From positions 38,728,079 through 38,792,078 of the forward strand of contig OX328125.1 of NCBI GenBank assembly GCA_946811695.1: a stretch of DNA of 64,000 nt, read 5' to 3'. The notes below the pieces were generated by a model. That model did no database searches. It worked only from the letters and a program-made list of their open reading frames with translations, and had not been told where the DNA came from. This document shows, in pieces, positions 21,552 through 31,848 of this stretch. The stretch's first letter is position 1; each line of letters starts with the position of its first letter. This DNA comes from Gonocerus acuteangulatus (Eukaryota; Arthropoda; Insecta; Hemiptera; Coreidae). The translations under genes and the position numbers were made by a program.

Positions 21552-22636
21552 CACAGTGTAACGAAGTAGTGGAGATTATGGACAAAAATCATTAACCGCT
21601 AGTTATTTTCAAATAAACATTTTTATTAATTGAAATCAACTCAAAACAAGGTAACAATAGTATAATAATGCATACTATACGGCTATAATAATATTAATTG
21701 TAATATTTGTAATATTAATAGAAATAATATAGCAGGAAATAATATTATTAATAATCATATTATAAAATATAATATAGCTGTAACATATAATGTAGTAATT
21801 AACTTTGGTTTATGTCTGCCTCTAAGGTAGCGAGAAGGGCCATCAGAACGAGAATATCTTTTTTCTTGATAAAAATTAATAACCATTTCTTTTAAGTTGA
21901 TATATTGTTTCAACCAGTATTTATATAAGAGTTTTTTCTCTGCGGTGAACACGTTCCCACATTTTTTACATTTAATATAAGACTAAACTGGCAGCCTTTC
22001 TAATATTGCTTAAAATTTCTTTAGAAGCATCCAGCAGATCAAATTGAATCATTTGCCCGAGGATTGATACCGTTTTCTTAGATTTATCCACATTTTTTTA
22101 AATTTGAAAAATAAATTGATGGGTCTAAAAAAAAAAAAAAAATGGAATCGGCAAATTTCGGCAAACTAAATTGCTCAGTACATTATACTTGAGGTAAACT
22201 TTAAGCTCTAAAAAACTTGGGATGTTTTCAGATGAAGTTTCTTTGCTATGGGCTATCAAAATTTTGTGCATAAGAAAAATGTCAAAAATTAATTAAGAAT
22301 AATTCAGGATAAATAATAAGGGAATAATTACCCGTAATCAATTATATCACATAAAAAAGGAATAGTTTTGACGTAATTTCCTTCGGATGAATTAATAAAA
22401 ACACGGTCCTATCTTCAACGAGAGAGGCTCGAACTAATTGTTGGTATAAAGCAGATTTTGAAGACTTTGCCTTGTTTATAATGCTGCTAATGTGTTTGTT
22501 GATCAAAATAAGCTAATATTTATTAGTTTTTTACGATTTTAATTCCTTGAATGGTTTCTAAACTTAGCTAGAGGATTAAAAATTAAATATAAGAAAACAA
22601 AAATTTAGGTTTTTGTCCATTGGACGTTACACTGTG
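21552..22636 (-). mobile_element. Transib/RAG-like DNA transposon with RSS-like 23/13 ends, copy 1
   Basis: Left end: heptamer CACAGTG (21552-21558), 23-nt spacer, nonamer ACAAAAATC (21582-21590). Right end, inverted: CACAGTG (22630-22636), 13-nt spacer, nonamer ACAAAAACC (22608-22616). The V(D)J signal is CACAGTG and ACAAAAACC with 12 or 23 nt between; Transib transposases are the known relatives of RAG1 and make 5-bp GC-rich duplications. Flanking 5-mers are CGCTG (left) and CTCTG (right). The interior is AT-rich with a broken minus-strand frame shared with copy 2. Lengths and matches are read directly; the superfamily is inferred because no DDE domain is seen. Confidence 0.78.
21795..22130 (-). 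pseudogene. Remnant of the transposon's own protein, copy 1
   Basis: The minus strand encodes about 65 open residues containing AEKKLLYKYWLKQYINLKE and DGPSRYLRGRHKP, interrupted upstream by stops. The same protein is longer in copy 2 (43099-43898). The segment after RGRHK is deleted here by about 300 bp. No catalytic residues are identified. Confidence 0.55.
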
Positions 22637-22641
22637 CTCTG

Positions 22642-23352
22642 CACAGTGGTCAAGAACCGCCCAAATGCACTCAAAACTCAATAACATGTGATATTGTTGA
22701 TTTAGAAATTTCAAGTAGGACACGATTTTTCACTCGGATCACTTCAGACATTTTTTGCAGTCAACACTTGCTTGAGTACTGCAAAAAAAAATCCATCTTC
22801 GATTTGATTCGAACGTTTACATAGAGATAACGCGCGTCCGTCTTACCAAGTTCGTTCACGCCTAGCACCGAAATAGGCAAATTTATGCAGCCAATTTCGG
22901 TCTGGGCTCTTTCTACACATGTCCACGGAAAATGTAAGCCCGAAATTAGAGAGACGCAGAGAGACGCAAAATGTATAAGACAAAACGAAATTTGATACGT
23001 GTAATTTTTCTACTTTTTAAGTATCCCCGTCCACGTCGACGATTCTAAAAATAAAAAAATATTTTTTTTGGGCTTCGAACATCCCATTAAAACAAAAAAA
23101 AATGCGTCAACCTTATTGGTCTGAACAAGTAGAGTTGCAGGAACGATTTTGGTACATGAGGATTTGGGAATTTTCTTCGTTTCTTGTACTTCAATGATTA
23201 ACCACCGTCCTGCAACAACGGTGGTGGCCTAAAACTTAAGAAATGACACTCTCAGGAGGTCATTAACATATATATTTAAGGCCAAAATGTTCGGAGAAAA
23301 TACTTCAAAAAATCAAGTTTTGAGCGCTTTTTGACAATTTTTGACCACTGTG
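22642..23352. mobile_element. Second Transib-like element (CACAGTGGTCAA ends), non-autonomous
   Basis: The termini CACAGTGGTCAAGAACCGCC (22642) and inverted CACAGTGGTCAAAAATTGTC (23352) form imperfect TIRs of about 37 bp that also share CTCAAAACT further in. The length is 711 bp with no coding frame. The right flank is CGCTG (23353-23357), the left CTCTG (22637-22641). It abuts the 21552-22636 element with only that 5-mer between them. The long CAC-starting TIR and 5-bp duplication fit Transib. Confidence 0.72.
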
Positions 23353-23440
23353 CGCTGATGGAAATCGAGCCCACCATCTCCCGCTTTAGAATCTATGGCT
23401 TTAGTCACTAGACCACGGGAGACCCCGACTGACATAATAT

Positions 23441-24260
23441 TTATATTTTCCTCGCCTAAATAAATAATAAACGGGACGATCCATCCAGGTGAACACTTTC
23501 CCGGTAACGTTCCGAACCCCGAGGAGTATAATTAAGGAATTATCTCGCCAAGAGTTGATTACACCATTCGAGAGAGGTTTGAAAAGCGATGAAGAGACAA
23601 GATAGACACTGCGCGAGCGGTAGAGTGTAAGGTAGCTGGATGGTTTGGCTTGCTGGTTGGGGGTTTGCTATCTGCCATACTGGTAACAGGGGTACTCTAC
23701 TGATAGGGATGACAGGACGAGCTGATAACGATGACAGCTACGGAGTCCTGTTCATTGAGCTGCTCTTCTGATACCCAACCCTCTCCGCTCCTTCTCTATA
23801 CAGCTCCCTGCTCCTCTTCAGACCGTCTCGACAACCAACAAAATATATCACTAAACACCATTTAGTACCACTTAAAACTACCTACAAACCAAAAACTAAC
23901 CATATTACTAAAAACGACATTTATTCGATGCTATCCATTATTTTACATATATTTCTACTGTGGCCATTCATTATGCTCGAAAAATCGACTAACATAACTC
24001 AAAGGCAACCAAAATGTACATATATTAGTTTTGATGAATTTTAAAGATGTATAAAATATTTTAACTGTATCCAAGTACCCAAAACGAAAATTAGTTAGAA
24101 AAATTAGTTTTATCTAGGAATCTCAAAAACGGTTACAGAAGTGTACCTAGAAGCATACAAACGAAAAACCGTAAGCGCAATTATTTTATTTTTTGCGCGA
24201 GTTTTGCCCATCAATAGTGTTCCATTTCATATATAATATAATAATAAGATATTTGCCTAT
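23441..24260. other. Nothing recognised; locally GC-richer segment
   Basis: The segment 23560-23830 is less AT-rich than its surroundings and contains no long frame, repeat end or RNA fold that I recognise. Confidence 0.4.
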
Positions 24261-24264
24261 ATAT

Positions 24265-24366
24265 CGCACTAGTATTTCTAAAGTGACACAACTCAAAAAT
24301 CAATAATTTTTCACTTATGACTATGAAAGACATCTCTTTATCAACCATCAAAACTATATGTACCTA

Positions 24367-24413
<47 letters not shown>
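24265..24413 (+). mobile_element. CACTAGTATTTC-family terminus ending in (TA)n
   Basis: CACTAGTATTTCTAAAGTGA then CACAACTCAAAAATC starts the copy. It runs about 100 bp, including TATGACTATGAAAGACAT, before a (TA)n tract at 24365-24413. Truncated. Confidence 0.6.
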
Positions 24414-24418
<5 letters not shown>

Positions 24419-24702
24419 CATAATGGACCTTAAATGAATAGATCCATGGAATAGGGGCTTCAGTCCGAAATCAGTAGTTTTGAGAAAACTACACTGAACC
24501 CCATTCTGCATGGAAAAATAAAATTAGGACTATGTTTTTATGGCAACTATATATTGGACTGAAGTCCTTTTAACAATTCCTTTTAGCATAGAAATGTGTA
24601 GTTACCTTTAGAGACAATGAATCCATCGCTAAATCATATTGGCAAAAAATGGGCTGAAGCACTTTTTGCTTGCATCTAATGAAATATGCAATATCTGTAA
24701 AT

Positions 24703-24738
24703 GTTATAGACTTACAAATATGAAATATTTGTAAGTCT
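24703..24738. repeat. Perfect short hairpin
   Basis: ATAGACTTACAAATAT and its reverse complement are separated by two or three bases. Function unknown. The surrounding 24414-25180 holds only a possible LINE-tail-like ATAAATAAATAAT at about 24930. Confidence 0.6.
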
Positions 24739-25189
24739 ATAATTGTATTTACTGACTGCCATACCTGCCTCTGTGTAGTTTGTACCTTTTTATCGTAAAT
24801 GCATATTGTGTGTCGAAAATTATGGTTTATTGTTTAATTTGTTAATTTCTTTACAATTGTTCACTATTGTTTATTGTTATTTAAGTGTTTAGTGATGAAT
24901 TGCCTTTGCCTTGCGGTCTCACTGATGTATAAATAAATAATGAAATATGCTATTGTGCCGGGCTCATTTGAGCCTAATAAATAAAGAAGCTGCTAATAGT
25001 CTTGAAATAGACTATTTTAAGATATTCTCCCATCTTCTCCCGAGCCATTATAAAACCCTAGACTAAATGGGATGTTATTTGAATAAATTAGTAAGTGCCT
25101 AGGCAGGTTATACTGAAGGTTATTGTTCTCTGCAGATTGTTTTAAATTCTTAAGATATCTACAGATGTCTCTAGATGTTTATTCATTTT

Positions 25190-25241
25190 CTATTAATATT
25201 AATATTAATATTAATATTAATATTAATATTAATATTAATAA
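25190..25241. repeat. (ATTAAT)n microsatellite
   Basis: About eight copies of the hexamer. The following 25242-26130 shows nothing recognised. Confidence 0.95.
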
Positions 25242-26204
25242 GAAAATAAATAATAATACATTTTTGGGGGGTTTAATGCATGGAGACAAATTCAGTTGCT
25301 TTCATAGACAAATATTTTTCATTTTTTGCATTAGGTAAAATTGTAATAAATTATTTTGACAGCTGATGGTATTATTATAAATAAACTCTGAACCGAAAAA
25401 AATAGATGTTCGTCAAAAAACTTATATAGTAGAAATAATCAAAATTATAAATCTAAAATAATCAAAAAGATATATCAAAAAAATGCTGAGGAAAGTCACT
25501 ATTCCAGGCGGGGAAAGTCACGGGCACAACTTGTTAAAAATATGAATTTGAAATAGGGTTATAAGAGGATATAAATTATTTACATTTTATTGTATAGGTC
25601 TGCGCGTTTCAACACGATAGCTCCGATAACAATCTGTTTCTAGTTACTCAACCGCGAAAACACGTTTATAACGTTGATCATGTAATGCTATGTGGAGATG
25701 CCAATGAGAAAGAGGAGATCGCCGGTCAACGATGAAAGAAATAATGCGGGTCTTACACTAAAATTCGTTTAAAAAGAAAAAATAACAGGCTAAAATGACA
25801 CAGTTCCTTTGAGTTGGACTGTTTCCCGTCGATTGGGTCACGAATGACTTTTTATGAAATGACTCAGAGCTAAGAAAGTTGGTTTTGTCCTGTCGTGTTC
25901 ACGTCATGCCGTGTGCAGTGCTACCAATCACAGACACGGGGATTTGATCGTCTGAATATAGCATTCATAGGATCGATAATATCTAGAAATTGCCTTCGTA
26001 CAATTAGAAAGGGCTATTTATTGACTAAACATATCCTAGAATAGGTGGTTCTTGCTGGTTGGACCTAATCTATAAACATAAAATGTTTGTCGAAACTATG
26101 TTATTAATTTTTTATAGTATGTTTGGCGGTTGAAGACTAAGGGTCTTCACCTCAGGTGTCTGATATAATAATTATCAAATTATTATATCCGACGCCTGCG
26201 AGAA

Positions 26205-26850
26205 GTGTCAGGTGTAAACGCACCCCTATTGCTCGTGATAGAAATATATATATCTCAGACATACATTTTTTGCAGTTTACATAAGTTACAATTTCCGTCT
26301 GACATAAATATCCTGCAATAACTATCATACGTAAACGCCCCCTAAGGGTTTACATAAGTTACAATTTCCGTCTGACATAAATATTCTGCAATAACTATCA
26401 GATGTAAACACACCCTAAGGGTGCGTTTACATCTGACAATTTTCGCAGGAGATATATCTCAGGCGTCGGATAGATATTCTCTTGAATGTTTACATACTGA
26501 CAGAAATAGCTAGACATTTATGGCATGGATATGTACATGACAGTTCTGGATTTCTTGAAATTTGCGATAAATGTACGGCCCGTTTATCATACATTTCTCT
26601 CCTCTGTCGTACATAATCAGTATTTACATCTTTTGGTACAGAAGTGTCGGCAATATATATATATATAATATATTTATCTCTGAATTCTTCTCTGTCTAAA
26701 CAGCGTTTACACCTGATGGCATAGAAGTGTCGACAATTATAGCTTGTGATAGAAATATATATCTCACACAGAAATTGTTCTCAGTTTATATTAGTCACAA
26801 TTTCTGTCTGACATAAATATCCAGCGATAAATATCGCGCCCTAAGAGTTC
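26205..26850. mobile_element. MITE cluster with GGGTGCGTTTACA-type ends
   Basis: Ends GTCAGGTGTAAACGCACCCC (26208), CAGATGTAAACACACCCTAA (26399) and AAGGGTGCGTTTACATCTGA (26417) are inverted or repeated versions of one terminus, common among hAT-like MITEs. A 70-bp segment starting TTTACATAAGTTACAATTTC occurs in tandem (26276 and 26349) and again in decayed form near 26790. Non-coding. No target duplication could be fixed because copies are nested. Confidence 0.65.
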
Positions 26851-26860
26851 TATAAACTTA

Positions 26861-27164
26861 ATCCAGCTTATGGGTCTTCAAATCTTATTTCATTTTTCCT
26901 TGAGACGTTTCGGCTTACGCCATTGTCAATCTATATTATAAACAAGAAAACAAATTATTTATAATTAAATTACTTCATGATAATTCTGCTTCCAATTTTT
27001 CCGTACACAATAATCATCTTACTGACCTCTGCATTATCATAGCTGTATTTAATGTATCCCAACATTTTATTTTTATTTATGACATCATTTCATCTAGCCA
27101 TCTGCAAAATAAAATTTCTGTATACTTCAAATAAAGCTATGACAAAGCAGAGGTGAGTAAGATG

Positions 27165-27201
<37 letters not shown>

Positions 27202-27355
27202 AATTAGAAGCAGATTAATCTTGAAGCAATGTAATTATAACTCAATTATTTTCATGTTTTGTATATCGATTGACAATGGCGTAAGCCAAAACGTCTAAAC
27301 GAAAAATAAAAATGTGATTTAAAGACCCATAAGTTGGCATAAGTTTACAGACTAT
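26861..27355. mobile_element. Foldback element with an HHR-like motif in each arm
   Basis: The left arm includes CTTATGGGTCTTCAAATC, GAGACGTTTCGGCTTACGCC and ATTGTCAATC. The right arm is its inverse (GATTGACAATGGCGTAAGCC, AAAACGTCTAAACG, TTTAAAGACCCATAAG). Homology continues inward (AATTCTGCTTCCAATT / AATTAGAAGCAG). A T-homopolymer (27169-27197) is in the middle. In the HHR-like core, CTGANGA is changed to TTGACAA, so it should be inactive. Confidence 0.65.
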
Positions 27356-27675
27356 TTTTTTAAGTTACATAAGTATTATTATAATACATAATTATTCATT
27401 TATAGCAGTGTCTGAATGAATTATGTTTTGCTCCTCGTGTATCACAATATTCATAACATGGTCACGAAGTATTCTTTTTTATTTTTATAGATATTTAGCT
27501 GGGGAAACCTTTGGACACATAAGAAAACTGAAGAAAATATTGTACAGAAGTAGCTACAAAATGTCCAATCAAAATTATGTCAAATTTTTTGTTCAATAAA
27601 AATGAAATGATAAAGTTTGCTTACTATACCTAGGGAGGTTGAAATTTATTTTATTCTAATCCAAAAGAATGATAG

Positions 27676-27677
<2 letters not shown>

Positions 27678-27713
<36 letters not shown>

Positions 27714-27720
27714 TTTTTTT
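27678..27720. repeat. T homopolymer
   Basis: About 32 T interrupted once by G. The surrounding 27356-28200 contains no recognised gene; GGTTATCTA and GAGACCATAATAT motifs recur at short range between 27800 and 27970, the latter as an inverted pair. Confidence 0.8.
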
Positions 27721-28211
27721 GCGAAGAGCGCATCCAGTAACTTTAAAGTATCTGTCGTGATTTTAAACAGTGATTTTGGTTCTTAAGGATTAGCTTACAG
27801 GTTCTTTGCAGGTTATCTATTACTTCTTTACAGGTTATCTAAGGATAGAAACAATATTATATTAATATAGTAATGAAAAGTATTTAAAATCACTGCAATC
27901 ACTACTAAAAGTAACTTTTAGAGACCATAATATTTACATAATATGGTCTCTAACTAACCCTGAGATAACCTGTATTTGTAAATAATAATTTTAGGCTTGT
28001 AACGCATAAATGAAAATAAGCAGAATATATTTCAGCAAGCAATATTTATTAATATTATAAAAATCAATGGTAATTGTGAAGTTTAGGAGCCTCCTCACCG
28101 ATTTCTTTGTCAGGTGGTTCTATAACATTTATTTATTATATATTTATTTCGCATTATGGACATACGTGCTATGCGTTTCCGCTCGCTTCGCTCGCTCAAG
28201 AAGATATCAAA

Positions 28212-28280
28212 ACTCTAGTCAATCCAACTCGCCAAAATTAATAGAATTCTATTAATTTTTGTGAATTGGATTGACTAGAG
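28212..28280. repeat. 70-bp interrupted palindrome centred on GAATTC
   Basis: CTCTAGTCAATCCAA pairs with TTGGATTGACTAGAG, and AAAATTAATAGAATTC pairs with GAATTCTATTAATTTT; only a short central-arm bulge differs. It ends 48 bp before the ATG of the open frame at 28328. Could be a small foldback element or a replication or transcription hairpin. Confidence 0.8.
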
Positions 28281-28327
28281 TGTTAAAGGTTACTTTACTA
28301 CCAGCAACAAACAAGAGATTTTCCCAT

Positions 28328-28795
28328 ATGAATAGTCAAATAGAAATGCTATCGAGTTATGCACATACGCTGAATCACTGCTATAATTACTATAGATACT
28401 TCAGAAATAACTGGATGTGGTCTTCGCAAAAAGACCCGACGATAGAAAACTTATTGTTTGCTCACGGAATTTTAGCCGATACTACCTTAAAAGATCTACG
28501 CGAGCGACGAATGAATAATGCATTGGTGCAGATTACAAGCAGAAATATCATTAGTACAACCTTATCTCTGCTATCAGGAAACAAAAATGTAATTAGTCAG
28601 CTGTTTCGGTACAATTTGAATAAACGTGCAACACGTAAAATATTTATCTCATCGAGTGAAAGACAAGAGTACTCGGGTCAGATAGCTTCTATCTACCCTT
28701 TGAATCTAGGACTGCAATCAATGCGTTCTATCTTGACGGACATGCCTCAGCGAGCTCTCGCTGTAATTATACGACAATTACTCGCCGCGAATTAG
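28328..28795 (+). CDS. Unrecognised 155-residue open frame
   Basis: The first ATG is at 28328; the frame is open from a TGA at 28262 to a TAG at 28793. The product is soluble-looking, mixed in composition and predicted to be largely helical, with an N-terminal tyrosine/asparagine-rich stretch (HTLNHCYNYYRYFRNNWMW) and a C-terminal leucine-rich end (QRALAVIIRQLLAAN). There are no simple repeats, and codons look balanced compared with the AT-rich flanks, which favours a real present or past gene. No domain, catalytic motif, signal peptide or transmembrane segment is recognised. Short frames follow on the same strand (28798, 29019, 29376). An orphan exon, a captured viral gene and a chance frame are all open. 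Confidence 0.4.
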   Translation: MNSQIEMLSSYAHTLNHCYNYYRYFRNNWMWSSQKDPTIENLLFAHGILADTTLKDLRERRMNNALVQITSRNIISTTLSLLSGNKNVISQLFRYNLNKRATRKIFISSSERQEYSGQIASIYPLNLGLQSMRSILTDMPQRALAVIIRQLLAAN

Positions 28796-29990
28796 CAATG
28801 AGAATGAATTCCAAATGGCAAACTAAGCTCTCTTTTTTCTTATCTCTCAGAACATATATGGATCAAGGGTGCAACCATGCAGCCCACCTGGAAGGTTGTT
28901 ATGGAAATAATAATAATAACGCATTAGAGGATGTAACGGAACTCCTGGTAATAGCTTTAATACTGAAGGAATCCATAATTGATTAATTAACGAACTAAAT
29001 AATCAATCAATAAGATAAATGCAGAATAAAAATAGCCAAAACTCTAAAATCAAACTAGAATTTATTCAGAAGTCATATAATTACGATTTGGGTAAGAAAA
29101 ACAGTCAGCTTTTTGGAGTCTATGTTTTGGACCTGAAACATTCCTGTACTTCAACAGTTGCTATCTGCTTTGATTCCATTGCTACTCCAATGATCGTCTA
29201 AGGTAAAATGATAAGACTTCATCCACTATTATACTTCTGGAATGAACAACGAGAACAATATTTCTAAAAATTTCGGAAGGCCTTAATAAAACAATTCTGA
29301 ACGACAAGAAGAGCGAGGATAAACAGTAAGATCCTGAAGAAGCTGTTGTCGGCGAAGGGCTGACACTCATTAGATTTGCGGGGATGCCTCAAGGGAGTCA
29401 ACCCAATCCCAAGGAGAAATATCAGGGAACCTTACACCTTGTTCTTCGCTCGGCCACGTTTAGACAATGCTTGTTCCATGTCACTAGACAACCTGATCAT
29501 AAAAATGGCAGAAAATGACAATTTATATTTATTCGCAATAAACCGTAACTATTTACTGACTTCCTGATCATGACAATGTTTAAAATGTAGTAACGTTGAC
29601 AGGTAAGCAAACGACGTTGTTGAAATGACTTGCTAAGATGCTTTCATTGAAATTCAGAATCTAACAATCAACTAAAAGAAATAAAATCTACAATGCCTAA
29701 TTGGCCCTCGACTATCAGAAGAACAAGACGAGGAGGAGAGTAGTTCTGAAACAGCTACGGACCCGACACACCTAACTTACCTACTTATACTATTATTAGT
29801 AATATTATGGTGGATTTCTAGATTTTAACCACTTCATTGACCGAATGGTTAAAGTAGTTTTAAATAGACGTGTACCTAAAACTATAAGAGTTTACCGTAA
29901 AATAGTAAATGATATCAAAGAAAATGTAATACGTTTTTAGACAACAATGCTTAGTGTCGACAAATAAGATTATATGATCTGTTTTATTTC
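28796..29990. other. Repeat-poor stretch with several short same-strand frames, unrecognised
   Basis: Frames of about 60 codons at 28798, 29019 and 29376 follow the 155-residue frame. None has a recognisable motif. This is one of the few stretches over 1 kb with no detected mobile element. Confidence 0.35.
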
Positions 29991-30011
29991 GAGGTAGGTC
30001 AGTAACGTGTT

Positions 30012-30215
30012 TATCTACTGGCTATCGAAGGTTAACACCCAGGATTCTCAAGTGGGAGATGAGGGTTCGATTCCCACCTGAAGTAGGCTAGAATTCTTTC
30101 ATCTATAACTCCTTTATGAGGCGTGACAAACTATAGATAATTTGGCGCTTATAGCCTAGATGCTTAAATGATCTTGCATATCGTTCGGGAGGTTAAAACT
30201 GCATCGTCTCTAGCA
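30012..30215 (+). repeat. Old tRNA-derived SINE
   Basis: CAAGTGGGAGATGAGGGTTC with GATTCCCACC is the B-box region, and TGGCGCTTATAGCCTAGATG is the decayed shared tail. The 3' A-rich end has become a GTAA repeat. Confidence 0.6.
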
Positions 30216-31130
30216 ATCTGTAAGTAAGTAAGTAAATGTTCGACAGTTGTTTCCTATATAACATGTAGGTCAATGCTATATGCAAGACTATGTACATCTT
30301 ATTTATGTGGGATAGGATATTTAGTTATAGTCCTGTAAAAATGTGTTCAAATGCGTGATCTAGGTAAAAATAATAATTTTTGTGGTTAATGTATGTTCGG
30401 GGCTCATTAACTGCTGCCTCCTGGACCCAGTATTAGTTACTGTAATTAACAAATTCAAAATATATGTGTATTTTATTTATTTACCGTTTTAGGATTTTTT
30501 TTTATGTTTGTGGAAGTAATTTTTTTTATTGTTTTAAGTAAATATTTACTTAATATTTATGTAATCATTTATAAAAATAAATATTTCTCTTCAGCTTTTT
30601 GAATAAACTGAAGAAAAAAATATAATTTTCTTTTCACAGATCCATGTTTTTTTATTAACTTTTGTTCTTAAATCGTTCAAATACTTCAATAACACAGGGT
30701 TGTGATACATGAATGGAAAGCTGGTTAAATGAGAAAGTTTTTCTGAAACCCGGAAATCTCAGATCCTACCCATTGAGGAGTAAAGCTGGCAAGAAATATC
30801 AAGACAATGTCAGAAAATTTAGAGACGAATTTAGAGAGATTTTTTTGTAAGATAGACATACTTACAATCATTCCTTTTTACGTTTACTCCCAACAAGTCT
30901 TATAGTAAATTTACTCAGCTTTCGCTGGTTTCTCTTCCTTGCTATTAGAACCACCTGGGACGGAGCTACAACGATTATTCTTTTAAAAACCACGATTGTC
31001 TCCATAAAACAATAAAACGACGTTATCTCCCTTATGGGCGAGAATTCGGAAAATCGTCATAGAATATTTTTTGTTCCCCTAAGGGTCCTCCATCACCCCC
31101 CACAATATGACTAGACATTTACGGGACACC
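30216..31130. other. Nothing recognised
   Basis: AT-rich, no supported feature. Confidence 0.4.
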
Positions 31131-31134
31131 CTTT

Positions 31135-31145
31135 ATATATATATA

Positions 31146-31195
<50 letters not shown>

Positions 31196-31848
31196 CTGTT
31201 CGCTCTCTAGGTCGAAGACGAATGGTCCGATTTTGATGAAATTTCGTACAAAAATCCGTCGTCCAATTTGAAAGGTCAAGTTAGTTAACCAGCAAAATCC
31301 GTCCACTGGAAGATGGGTTTGGGGCGAAATTCGCGCAAAAAAATCGTAACGCTTACGTTTTTGAGTTCATAAGCTTGTAAGTACTCGGTTTATAGGCTTC
31401 TTGGGCTAGGAAACGAATGAAACCATTTTCAAGGCGATAGCTTTAACCGTTTAAGCGTTAACATTTTTCGAGAAAATCGGAAAAATAGATTTGAATGCCG
31501 TTTTTGGTTTGGGTACTTAGAATCATGGGATTCAGTTGAAACATTTTCTGCATGTTCAACTTTCATAAAAACTAATATATTGAAATTTTTGTTACGTTTG
31601 GAGTTAAGGAAGTGTTAGAATAAAATATTTTATTAACAGATATAAAACGTTTTGGTAACTTTGTATACTTTCCTTAATATCTTGAAAACGGTTGAGAATC
31701 TTGGTAAACGTAAGATTACCTTTAGAAAACTTACTAAATGCTCTACAAAAATGGTTCTGATGAAAGTTTTGATTAGGGGATGTCAATCGGAGAAATAAGT
31801 GCTTAAAACCTTAAAATAATTGATTTCGCTTATTCGACCTATTCTTTT
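31135..31848 (-). mobile_element. Helitron-like element, family 1, partial
   Basis: Runs from a (TA)n tract through GGTCCGATTTTGATGAAATT, TCGTAACGCTTACGTTTTTG and TTGAAAACGGTTGAGAATCT to TCGACCTATTC, where the next copy begins. The 3' hairpin is missing on the low-coordinate side. Confidence 0.65.

Larger units (their letters stand above)
21446..23431 (-). repeat. tRNA-derived SINE (family A) split by two DNA transposons
   Basis: The tail (poly-T, then ACGGCGCTTCGACGTCTGGG and CATTAGCGCCGACATCC) lies at 21446-21546. The head (GAAATCGAGCCCACCATCTC with the inverted B box) resumes at 23353 and runs to about 23431. ACATAAT flanks the whole at 21439-21445 and 23432-23438. About 1.8 kb of transposon sequence sits between the halves. 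Confidence 0.85.

Noticed and set aside
21552..22636. hAT transposon instead of Transib for the CACAGTG element
   Set aside because: hAT elements give 8-bp duplications; copy 2 shows exactly 5 bp (CGGCG), and the nonamer spacing is unexplained under hAT. Kept open in the confidence value.
28212..28280. Parvovirus-like terminal hairpin
   Set aside because: A single short palindrome without a recognisable replication or capsid protein nearby is not enough.
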